From: Acidobacteriota bacterium
GTDB taxonomy: Bacteria > Acidobacteriota > Terriglobia > Bryobacterales > Bryobacteraceae
NCBI GenBank assembly: GCA_016871135.1
Contig: VFZQ01000353.1
Coordinates: 1-6,122, forward strand
Length of the DNA: 6,122 nucleotides
Direction: 5' to 3'
The notes beneath the pieces were generated by a model, which ran no database searches, was not told where the DNA came from, and saw only the letters and a program-made list of their open reading frames with translations. Of the stretch, positions 1 to 6,093 are shown piece after piece; positions within the stretch are counted from its first letter, which is position 1; every line of letters begins with the position of its first letter. The translations under genes were made by a program, and so were the position numbers.

Positions 1-1411
1 CAACTTCCTGCACCGCGAGGATATCGGGCGAGCGCAGCGTCTCGACAACGAACTTCTTCAGCTTTGCTACCCGCGCATCGAAACTCGTCTGTGTGGCGAA
101 AAACCGTTGCAAATTTAGGCTCGCAACAGTAAACTCGCCTTGCGCCGCCGCCGGCACTGGGGGGGGCGGCACGTCGGCTTCGAGCGTAATCGCTACGCCG
201 CCTTCGAGAACAATCGTGTAATGACGCGCGCCGAAGTCTAGAGGCCCGGCGAGACCAGCTACCGCCTTTCCGGCGCGCAGATCGACCGGCTGGTTTGTAA
301 TGCCACGCGAGTCGACGCGCAATACCGGCCACGTGCCGCTATCGGCGCGCAGGAACGGCCTGGCCGCCGTCGTGCTGACGAAGAAGATGCCGTTCGATGT
401 CGATGTACCTGCGGTTTCGCTGAGCGTTCCGCCAGTGGGCGATGTCAAGATCGCACCGGGCACTTGCACGCGCATGCCTTCGTAACGTTCCCAGTTCGGA
501 ACAGCGAGCGGAACGGCAGCCGGAAGCGCCTGACTCGCACTAAGCAACGTCACTGTCGGGCTCGTGATTTCAGTGAGTGGCGGGCTGGCAAGATCAGCTG
601 CCGGCCGAAACTCGGTGACAACGCCTTCAACATCGACGAGGTTGCCAACGGCTGCTTCGGGAGGCGGGGTGGTCGAAGTGAACACGAGTAGCCCCTCGCT
701 GGTACGATCGTCGCTGTCTTGGTCGGCCGGCGCCGATTGAATGTAGAAGCTGGACGCCCGCCGCGCATAGACGATGCCGCGCGTGATCACGCGCTTGCCT
801 TCGTGCGGCGAAACATCGCCGGGGCCTTGAATGGCCGATATCGAAAGCCTTTCAGCTTGCGGCGGAGGCGCCGAGCAATCGGTGCGCGGCGAAGCGGAGT
901 TGCGCGGGTTCGGTGCGCCAGTAACAAAGTCGGCGTTGTTATTGTTTGTATCGGTGCAGCCGGCGTTGACGCGAATTGCCGCCAACGTGTTTGACAAGTC
1001 GCGTGTGGGCGCGGTTTCGGATTCGTTTGCCGTCGCGCCGTAGCCGACAAGATCGATCACGGACTCGCCGTTGATGAGCCGGATCTTGCCCGCCGCGGCG
1101 CCGAGCGCGAGCGTGCCGGTAGCGTCAGGGCGGGGAAGATCCTGCGTGCCGCCCGCGCCCGCGGCTAACTGCACAAGGTAGTAACGGCCCGGTTCGATCG
1201 CGCCTGTCAACGATGACGACTGCCATGTCGTACCTGTTGCGGACGAGTATTGTACGGACCAACCAGTCACCGAAACCGTTTCGCCGCCACGATTGAAAAG
1301 CTCGACAAAATCGTTTCGGAACGTCGCGCCCGCATTGCCGCCGCCGCCGTACACCTGGCTGATAACGATTTGCGCGTCGAGGGAAAGCGTCGCGAAAAGC
1401 AGGAGTCTCAT
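1..1411 (-). CDS. Secreted ExeM/NucH-like nuclease with lamin-tail domain; C-terminal part beyond window edge
   Basis: This frame stays open for 470 codons and runs off the window at base 1, so the C-terminus is missing. Residues 1-13 form a short hydrophobic signal peptide (MRLLLFATLSLDA, then Q). Residues about 16-150 are a lamin-tail domain: VISQVYGGGG, then NDFVELFNRG, GWSVQY, and a Cys152/Cys179 pair flanking an Asn-rich, ADFVTGAPNPRNSASP-type segment. Residues about 190-300 resemble the OB-like domain of ExeM/NucH nucleases (ISAIQGPGDVSP, FYIQS, TSEGLLVF, VDVEGVV). A PPPPVP linker (about 415-420) leads into an endonuclease/exonuclease/phosphatase domain: N433 in ASLNLQRFF and E469 in DILAVQEV, the expected metal-site Asn and Glu. 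Family knowledge suggests extracellular DNA (or phosphodiester) cleavage. The ATG overlaps the aldo/keto reductase stop (ATGA) and has no Shine-Dalgarno. An upstream in-frame GTG at 1438 would add nine residues with positive charges and could be the real start. The rest of the catalytic domain cannot be judged here. Confidence 0.9.
   Translation of the reverse strand, partial: MRLLLFATLSLDAQIVISQVYGGGGNAGATFRNDFVELFNRGGETVSVTGWSVQYSSATGTTWQSSSLTGAIEPGRYYLVQLAAGAGGTQDLPRPDATGTLALGAAAGKIRLINGESVIDLVGYGATANESETAPTRDLSNTLAAIRVNAGCTDTNNNNADFVTGAPNPRNSASPRTDCSAPPPQAERLSISAIQGPGDVSPHEGKRVITRGIVYARRASSFYIQSAPADQDSDDRTSEGLLVFTSTTPPPEAAVGNLVDVEGVVTEFRPAADLASPPLTEITSPTVTLLSASQALPAAVPLAVPNWERYEGMRVQVPGAILTSPTGGTLSETAGTSTSNGIFFVSTTAARPFLRADSGTWPVLRVDSRGITNQPVDLRAGKAVAGLAGPLDFGARHYTIVLEGGVAITLEADVPPPPVPAAAQGEFTVASLNLQRFFATQTSFDARVAKLKKFVVETLRSPDILAVQEV
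1408..1411 (-). promoter_or_regulatory. ATGA stop/start overlap, aldo/keto reductase to nuclease
   Basis: The TGA ending the aldo/keto reductase shares two bases with the ATG of the nuclease gene. The sequence just upstream on the coding strand (gtgccagaatatattcg) has no Shine-Dalgarno-like run. Termination-reinitiation is therefore the likely way the nuclease is translated (inference). Confidence 0.75.
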
Positions 1412-2376
1412 CGAATATATTCTGGCACCACGCCGCACAATTTTCGCCACACGGCTTCGCACGCATCGAGCGTTCGCGCATCGAGCGGGCCTTCGCGCGC
1501 AGCTGCGATATTGGCAGTGAGGTGGCGCATTTGCGAAGCGCCAACTATGATTCCGGTCGCTGAAGAGTGATGCAGAATCCAATTCAGCGCGATGGAAACC
1601 AAACTGCGGCCCGACTCGCCGGCCGCGCAGGCGAGTTCGGCGACGGCATCAAACTGCGCGTCGTTCCAGAAGCGGTCCTGGTACATCTTGTTGCCGTCAA
1701 AGCGTGACTTTTCGATCGGCGCAGACTGATTGTGTTTACCCGTCAGCAGTCCGCCCGCGAGCGGATTGTAGACGAACGACGACACGCCGTAGCGCTTGCA
1801 CATCGGCAACAGCTCGGCCTCGATCGCGCGCGTCGTTACGTTGAACATCGGCTGGCAGATGTGCACGGGCCGGTAGCCGTTGCGTTCGGCGATGTTGCGC
1901 ATCTCGACGATCTGCCAGGCTCCGAAGTTCGATACCGCCGGATATCGAACCTTGCCAGCCTTCACCAGCGCGTCCATCGCATCGAGCGACTCTTCGATCG
2001 GCACATCGTGATCCTGCATGTGGAAGTAGTAGACGTCGATGTAGTCTGTTCCGAGGCGCCGCAGCGAAGCGTCGCACTGTTTCAAGATTGCCGCTCGCGA
2101 CAGGCCCTTGTCGTCGGGGCCGTCGCCCATTGCGCCCCGGACTTTCGTCGCCAGGACAAACTTGTCACGGCGGCCTTGCATCGCTCGGCCTGTGATTTCT
2201 TCCGAAACGCCTTTGTTGTAGACGTTCGCCGTATCGAAGAAATTGATGCCGTTGTCGAGCGCGAAGTCGACCATCGCGTGCGACGCCGCTTCATCGGCTT
2301 GACCGCCAAAAGTCATCGTGCCGAGGCAGAGGCGCGATACCGTGAGTTCCGTTCCGGGGAGTTGTACGAGATTCAT
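1408..2376 (-). CDS. Aldo/keto reductase, NAD(P)H-dependent
   Basis: A 322-residue cytoplasmic oxidoreductase with the full length expected for the aldo/keto reductase superfamily, a (beta/alpha)8 barrel that reduces aldehydes or ketones with NAD(P)H. The N-terminus matches the family opening (LGTMTFGG at 18-25). The catalytic tetrad is visible: D48 and Y53 in FDTANVY, K78 in LATKV, and H119 in VYYFHMQD. Cofactor-site motifs include VSNFG at 148-152, QPMFN at 175-179, YNPLAGGLLTGK at 203-214 and IIVGAS at 276-281. There is no signal peptide. It resembles the YhdN/Tas-like broad group, so the natural substrate cannot be assigned. The ATG at 2376 overlaps the SGNH gene stop and has only a weak GAAG upstream, so it is probably translated by coupling. 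Its place between two exported proteins gives no clear pathway; detoxification of carbonyls or sugar metabolism are both possible. Confidence 0.97.
   Translation of the reverse strand: MNLVQLPGTELTVSRLCLGTMTFGGQADEAASHAMVDFALDNGINFFDTANVYNKGVSEEITGRAMQGRRDKFVLATKVRGAMGDGPDDKGLSRAAILKQCDASLRRLGTDYIDVYYFHMQDHDVPIEESLDAMDALVKAGKVRYPAVSNFGAWQIVEMRNIAERNGYRPVHICQPMFNVTTRAIEAELLPMCKRYGVSSFVYNPLAGGLLTGKHNQSAPIEKSRFDGNKMYQDRFWNDAQFDAVAELACAAGESGRSLVSIALNWILHHSSATGIIVGASQMRHLTANIAAAREGPLDARTLDACEAVWRKLCGVVPEYIR
2373..2376 (-). promoter_or_regulatory. ATGA stop/start overlap, SGNH hydrolase to aldo/keto reductase
   Basis: The SGNH reading frame ends CAA TGA, and the reductase ATG lies on the same four bases. 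Upstream (aaaacacttgaagca) offers at most a GAAG as a ribosome site. This is consistent with translational coupling. Confidence 0.75.
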
Positions 2377-2972
2377 TGCTTCAAGTGTTTTTCGATTTCG
2401 GCGGCCACCTGTTGCGCCAACGCTTCGTATCCGGTGGATTCAAAATGGACGTTCGGTTTCGCGAGCAACTTCGCCTGCTGCGGCTTCACGAAGCCGTACA
2501 GATCGACGACCGGAATACCGTGCTTTTTCATCACGCGCAGAGCGGCGTCATTGTATTTGACGTCGTCGCCCGGCACGCGCGGCGGGCTGAGTTTCCCATC
2601 GGGCACCGGCGTCGTTGTGGCGAAGGTCACCTTCGCGCCGGACTTCGTCAGCCGTGTCGCGATTCGATCGAGATTCAACTCGTACTGCTCGACAAGGACC
2701 TGATGTTTTCCATCGTCCATTCGCCTCAGATCGTGTAACCCGAAGTTGAAATGGATCACGGCCCAACTTTCCTTTCCGAGCCACTCCTCGAGCTTTGCCA
2801 CGCCGTTTGAAGAGTGGGCCGCGTTGCCGGCGTTGTGCGTGACGACCGCTTTGCCCGCGAGCAACTTCGTCAACGGCGGCGTATAGCCAATCGAAATCGA
2901 GTCGCCAATGATGAGGACCTTCGGCGACTGCGCCGCCAGCACGGCGCCGAAAAACCAGAGTGCAAATCGCAT
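2373..2972 (-). CDS. Secreted SGNH/GDSL-like hydrolase with non-canonical blocks
   Basis: A 199-residue protein with a signal peptide (about residues 1-14, MRFALWFFGAVLAA, followed by QSP), so it is probably exported. The mature part starts almost at once with SGNH block I, VLIIGDSISIGY (19-30), nucleophile S25. Block II is NAGNAAHSS (47-55) with G49. Block III reads FNFGLHD (75-81), where the canonical form is GxND, so His80 sits where the oxyanion-hole Asn is expected. Block V reads PNVHFESTGYEAL (173-185), with H176 present but no Asp three residues before it. TTTPVP (119-124) and VKYNDAALRVM (138-148) look like the conserved core of a GDSL subgroup I recall from Planctomycetes and Acidobacteriota. 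The family includes esterases and deacetylases acting on carbohydrates and lipids; the substrate is unknown here. The ATG directly follows the Nudix stop with no Shine-Dalgarno. Confidence 0.93.
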   Translation of the reverse strand: MRFALWFFGAVLAAQSPKVLIIGDSISIGYTPPLTKLLAGKAVVTHNAGNAAHSSNGVAKLEEWLGKESWAVIHFNFGLHDLRRMDDGKHQVLVEQYELNLDRIATRLTKSGAKVTFATTTPVPDGKLSPPRVPGDDVKYNDAALRVMKKHGIPVVDLYGFVKPQQAKLLAKPNVHFESTGYEALAQQVAAEIEKHLKQ

Positions 2973-2975
2973 CTA
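2970..2975 (-). promoter_or_regulatory. TAG-ATG abutting junction, Nudix to SGNH hydrolase
   Basis: The Nudix stop TAG is followed with no spacer by the SGNH ATG. The preceding coding-strand bases (taccgctacaatcgc) contain no Shine-Dalgarno motif. Reinitiation by the terminating ribosome is the likely mechanism (inference). Confidence 0.7.
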
Positions 2976-3479
2976 GCGATTGTAGCGGTACTGAAGCCAG
3001 CCGGAGATAGTCTTGCCATCGACGATACCGCCCTCGCCAATCATTGCCTTCATTTCACGCGCGGTGAACCACTTCGAGTCGATCCGTTCGTCGCCAATGA
3101 AATTGGTTTTTCCCTGCTTCAAATCCCGTGCCAGATACACGTGGATCTTCTCGTCGACAAACCCCGGCGTCGGATAGTAGGCCAGCAGTTTCGTCCATGT
3201 TTTCGCTGTGAGACCGGTCTCCTCCTTTAGCTCGCGCTTGGCCGCCTGGAGCGGTGTTTCGCCCGGATCGATGCGCCCCGCCGGCGCTTCCCAGAGGAAG
3301 GCCGACGCGGGCAGGCGATACTGTCGCGCCAACAACACTCGGCCCTTTTCGTCCACCGGAATCACGGCCGCGCTTCCCGGATGACGTACAATCGAGCGCC
3401 GGATTTCGTGCCCGCCCGGTTCGACGGCGGTCTCTTCGGTTACCCAGAAAATCGGGCATCGGTAAATCTCTTTGTTCAT
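2973..3479 (-). CDS. Nudix hydrolase, ADP-ribose pyrophosphatase type
   Basis: A 168-residue cytoplasmic Nudix protein. The complete Nudix box G-x5-E-x7-RE-L-x-EE-x-G-L is at residues 68-90 (G68, E74, R82, E83, E86, E87, G89), which provides the metal-binding glutamates. Subfamily hints point to ADP-ribose pyrophosphatase (NudF-like): RQYR at 52-55, WEAPAG just before the box, and YYPTPGFVDE at 101-110, the proline-containing motif after the box, followed by VYLARDL. Expected reaction: ADP-ribose to AMP plus ribose 5-phosphate, or a related nucleoside diphosphate sugar. I chose the ATG at 3479 because it starts MNKEIYRCPIFWV, the natural start of the fold, overlaps the polX stop as ATGA, and has a GAAAGG ribosome site at 3490-3495. 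An in-frame ATG at 3545 would add 22 residues unlike the family, translated from inside polX. The ADP-ribose assignment is strong for the subfamily but not proved for substrate. Confidence 0.96.
   Translation of the reverse strand: MNKEIYRCPIFWVTEETAVEPGGHEIRRSIVRHPGSAAVIPVDEKGRVLLARQYRLPASAFLWEAPAGRIDPGETPLQAAKRELKEETGLTAKTWTKLLAYYPTPGFVDEKIHVYLARDLKQGKTNFIGDERIDSKWFTAREMKAMIGEGGIVDGKTISGWLQYRYNR
3476..3479 (-). promoter_or_regulatory. ATGA stop/start overlap, polX to Nudix
   Basis: PolX ends CGT CCA TGA, and the Nudix ATG uses the same bases. A moderate Shine-Dalgarno-like GAAAGG lies inside polX at 3490-3495, 10 bases before the ATG. Of the four internal junctions this is the one with the best independent ribosome site. 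Confidence 0.75.
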
Positions 3480-5200
3480 GGACGTAATGCCTTTCGGAAC
3501 TGTTCGTAGGGAAGAGTATTCAATACATCGGGTTGCGTCAGCCATCCGCGCCGCGCCATGCGCACGCCGTAAGTCATGTTGGCCATGTGTTTCGGATGAT
3601 GCGCGTCGGTTGAAATCGTGAAGCGACAGCCTTTACTCTTGGCGATACGGATCAGCGACGCATGCAGATCGAGGCGTTCGGGGCTGGCGTTGATCTCCAT
3701 CGCGACCCCTTTCGCGGCGGCCGCTTTCGCGATCCGCTCAAAGTCGTATACGAAAGCGTCGCGATGCAGAAGCACGCGGCCAGTGGGGTGGCCGATGACT
3801 TTGACATGCGGATTCTCCAGGCAGGCCAAATAGCGATCGGTCATCTCCGCGGCTTCAAGGTTCATGTAGCTGTGGACAGAGGCGACGACAAGGTCGAGTT
3901 GGCTAAGCGCCTCGTCGTTCAGATCCATGCGCCCGTCTTTCAAAATGTCGCACTCCAGACCCGACATAACGCGAATACCCAGGGCCGAATGATCGAGCGC
4001 GCGCACTCGCTGCGCGAAAGCGATACAGCGGGTTTCGTCGAGGCCGTTGGCCATCGCCAGCGCCTTTGAGTGATCGGTGATCGCGATGTATTCGTAGCCA
4101 TGGCCGCGCGCCGTTTCCGCCATCTCCTCAAGCGACGCGCGGCCGTCGGACTCGCGCGTGTGCATGTGAATGTCGCCTTTCATCTGGCCCAACTCCAGTA
4201 GCACGGGAAGCGCGTTGTTTTCGGCTGCGTCGATCTCGCCCTGGTTCTCGCGCAGCTCCGGCGGAATCCAGGCGAGCCCCAGTTTGTTGTAGATCTCTTC
4301 TTCCGTTTCCGATGCCACGCGCGAATTGCCTTCTAGCGTGAATAGTCCGTATTCATTGAGCGTGAAGCCCATCTTCAATGAGCGCTGCCTCAGTGCGACG
4401 TTATGCTCCTTCGAGCCGGTGAAGTACTGCATGGCCGCACCGAAGCTCTCGGTGGGCAGTGTGCGCACGTCCACTTGAATGCCTTCGACGCCGACCTTCG
4501 CCGACGCCTTATTCTCGCCCTTCGCCAACATGTCCTGGATCTTGCCGTGCGCGGCAAAACGGTCGAGCGCCTTTACTGGATCGGGGCCGGTCACCAGTAG
4601 ATCGAGATCGCCGACGGTCTCTTTGCCGCGCCGAAACGATCCAGCCGTGGTTACCCGGTCGACACCTTCGGTCTCACGCAGATATTGGCTCAACTCCGTT
4701 GCGATCTGTTCGGCGAAGTTGAGGAGAAAGCGGCCCGCGGTCTTGCGGTACTGCTCAATGCCGCGCAGCACTTTTTCTTCGAGTTTCGCGCCCAGCCGCG
4801 GCAGTGTGCGGATCTTTTGCTCTTCGGCCAATCGCTTCAAATCGTCCAGCGTGGAAATACGAAACGTCTCGATTAACAGCGCGATAGTCTTCGGCCCAAG
4901 CCCTTGAATCCGCAGCATCTCCAGCGCCGTCGGCGGATACTTTTCAAGCAGCAGGTCACGACGTTCGAACGATCCGCGCTTGTCGAGTTCCTCCAGTACG
5001 CTTGCGATTCCCTTGCCGATGCCCGGTATATCGGTGACCTTCCGCGCCGGGTCGTGCAGGATCGATGCGACACGCTCCGGATAGCCTTCAATCACCGAGG
5101 CCGCATTGCGAAACGAGCGAATACGAAAGCCGTCCTCCGCCGCGATTTCCATCAAATCGGCGGTTTCCGCCAGGATGCGGGCGAGCTCGATGTTTTCCAT
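3476..5200 (-). CDS. polX: DNA polymerase X with C-terminal PHP 3'-5' exonuclease domain
   Basis: A 574-residue protein, the usual length for bacterial PolX (about 570). It fills short gaps during base-excision and other repair in the cytoplasm, and in family members the PHP domain gives Mn-dependent 3'-5' exonuclease and AP-endonuclease activity. The N-terminal 8-kDa-like region carries helix-hairpin-helix motifs (IPGIGKGIA at 58-66, IQGLGPKTI at 98-106, and LPRLGAKL at 133-140). The nucleotidyltransferase core has GSFRRG at 187-192 and catalytic aspartates D198, D200 (GDLDLLV) and D244 (VDVR), plus the conserved YFTGSKEHN at 259-267. The PHP domain (about 340-574) has its metal ligands in order: H345 and H347 (DIHMHT), D352, D376 and H377 (ITDHS), E416, H443, H471, D532 and H534 (STDAHH). 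All sites are intact, so both activities are expected. The start at 5200 fits the family N-terminus and has a good Shine-Dalgarno. It is the first gene of the minus-strand operon. Confidence 0.98.
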   Translation of the reverse strand: MENIELARILAETADLMEIAAEDGFRIRSFRNAASVIEGYPERVASILHDPARKVTDIPGIGKGIASVLEELDKRGSFERRDLLLEKYPPTALEMLRIQGLGPKTIALLIETFRISTLDDLKRLAEEQKIRTLPRLGAKLEEKVLRGIEQYRKTAGRFLLNFAEQIATELSQYLRETEGVDRVTTAGSFRRGKETVGDLDLLVTGPDPVKALDRFAAHGKIQDMLAKGENKASAKVGVEGIQVDVRTLPTESFGAAMQYFTGSKEHNVALRQRSLKMGFTLNEYGLFTLEGNSRVASETEEEIYNKLGLAWIPPELRENQGEIDAAENNALPVLLELGQMKGDIHMHTRESDGRASLEEMAETARGHGYEYIAITDHSKALAMANGLDETRCIAFAQRVRALDHSALGIRVMSGLECDILKDGRMDLNDEALSQLDLVVASVHSYMNLEAAEMTDRYLACLENPHVKVIGHPTGRVLLHRDAFVYDFERIAKAAAAKGVAMEINASPERLDLHASLIRIAKSKGCRFTISTDAHHPKHMANMTYGVRMARRGWLTQPDVLNTLPYEQFRKALRP

Positions 5201-5231
5201 GCGTGTCCTCTCATGATAGAGTAGGCGGCTG
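5201..5231. promoter_or_regulatory. 31-base divergent intergenic region between polX and the DUF1080 gene
   Basis: This is the only space between two divergent ATGs. It holds the polX Shine-Dalgarno on the minus strand and an AGGCGG-like site (5223-5228) for the plus-strand gene. It is too short for two separate promoters, so promoter elements probably lie within one or both coding regions. I could not find a convincing -35/-10 pair on either strand. Confidence 0.6.
5206..5212 (-). promoter_or_regulatory. Shine-Dalgarno for polX
   Basis: GAGAGGA on the minus strand lies 5 bases before the polX ATG. It is the strongest ribosome binding site of the minus-strand gene set and supports the chosen start. 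Confidence 0.75.
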
Positions 5232-6068
5232 ATGAGACCGAAACTCCTGATGTTGTTCGCGATACCCGCCGCCGCGATTTTGTTGATGGGGCAAGCGGAG
5301 AAGAAGAAGAAAGCCGGTAACGACCGCTGGAATCAGCCGGTCGGATATTCCGACACGCCGGTGATTCCCGAGCAGAAGTGGAAGGTGCACGACATCGACC
5401 GTCCGCGCCCGCGTCAAATCACACCCGGCGCGATGCCTACGAATCCGCCGTCCGATGCTGTTGTTTTATTCGATGGCAAAGACCTTTCCCAGTGGGAGTT
5501 TCGCGGCAAGCGCGGGCAACCGGCGAAGCCGTGGAAAGTAGAAAACGGCTACTTCGAAGTGGTCGGCGGCGCCGGCGACGCGATGACAAAAGAGAAGTTC
5601 GGCGACATGCAGTTGCACATCGAATGGGCGTCGCCGAGTGAAGTGCTCGGCAACTCGCAGATGCGCGGCAATAGCGGCATTCTGATCATGGGCCGCTACG
5701 AGATCCAGGTGCTCGATAGCTGGGAAAATCCGACATACGCAGACGGTCAGGCCGGATCGATCTATGGCCAGTGGCCGCCACTGGTGAACGCCATCAAGAA
5801 GCGCGGCGAGTGGAACTACTACGACATCATTTTCGAAGCGCCGAAGTGGGAAGGCGACAAGATGGTGAAGAACCCCTACGCGACCGTGTTCCACAACGGC
5901 GTGTTGCTGCATCACCGTCAGAAGATGATCGGGCCGATGGCACACCGCGTCGTCGCCAAGTTCCAGCTGCACTCGGCGGAAGAACCGCTCATGCTGCAGG
6001 ACCACAGCGAGCCCGTTCGCTACCGCAACGTTTGGGCTCGCAAACTGCGGTCCTACGATCAGCCGTAG
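5232..6068 (+). CDS. Secreted DUF1080 / 3-keto-disaccharide hydrolase family protein
   Basis: A 278-residue protein with a signal peptide (residues 1 to about 22, MRPKLLMLFAIPAAAILLMGQA), followed by a lysine cluster and a Pro-rich lead (VHDIDRPRPRQITPGAMP, about 52-69). The DUF1080 (3-keto-disaccharide hydrolase, PF06439-type) fold runs from about 77 to 274. Diagnostic stretches are VVLFDGKDLSQWE (77-89), GNSGILIMGRYEIQVLDSW (146-164), QAGSIYG (173-179), GEWNYYDIIFEAP (192-204), VFHNGVLLHH (219-228) and LQDHSEPVRYRNVWARKL (255-272). Members are beta-sandwich proteins acting outside the cytoplasm, and some cleave 3-keto-glycosides produced by sugar 3-dehydrogenases. No dehydrogenase of that type is visible in this window, so substrate is unassigned. 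The protein is full length. The ATG has a weak AGGCGG site just upstream and lies only 31 bases from the divergent polX start. A second probable secreted gene follows. Confidence 0.95.
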   Translation: MRPKLLMLFAIPAAAILLMGQAEKKKKAGNDRWNQPVGYSDTPVIPEQKWKVHDIDRPRPRQITPGAMPTNPPSDAVVLFDGKDLSQWEFRGKRGQPAKPWKVENGYFEVVGGAGDAMTKEKFGDMQLHIEWASPSEVLGNSQMRGNSGILIMGRYEIQVLDSWENPTYADGQAGSIYGQWPPLVNAIKKRGEWNYYDIIFEAPKWEGDKMVKNPYATVFHNGVLLHHRQKMIGPMAHRVVAKFQLHSAEEPLMLQDHSEPVRYRNVWARKLRSYDQP

Positions 6069-6093
6069 CAGCGGCGTGATAGGCTGTCTAGCG

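Noticed and set aside
1462..1487. Direct repeat of cgcatcgagcg, two copies
   Set aside because: It lies within the reductase gene and encodes a repeated Leu-Asp-Ala in a normal helix. No further copies or mobile-element context.
1125..1544. Minus-strand frame of 139 codons over the reductase/nuclease junction
   Set aside because: It is out of frame with both the aldo/keto reductase and the lamin-tail nuclease, which explain the same DNA with clear domains.
1732..2703. Long plus-strand open frame (323 codons) opposite the reductase and SGNH genes
   Set aside because: It lies antisense to two well-supported enzyme genes, has a composition rich in Arg, Val, Asp and His with no recognisable motif, and crosses their junction. 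It is a shadow of GC-rich codon use.
3480..3545. Upstream ATG (3545) giving the Nudix protein 22 extra residues
   Set aside because: The extra residues are read from inside polX in another frame and do not look like a Nudix N-terminus. The ATG at 3479 has the family start, an ATGA junction and a ribosome site.
5213..5218. TATCAT on the minus strand as a -10 element for polX
   Set aside because: Transcription would start about at the Shine-Dalgarno and exclude it, and no fitting -35 is found 16-18 bases upstream.
5194..5222. TTTCCA, 17-base spacer, TAGAGT as a plus-strand promoter for the DUF1080 gene
   Set aside because: Only 4 of 6 matches in each box, and it would give an almost leaderless transcript. 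This is too weak to call.
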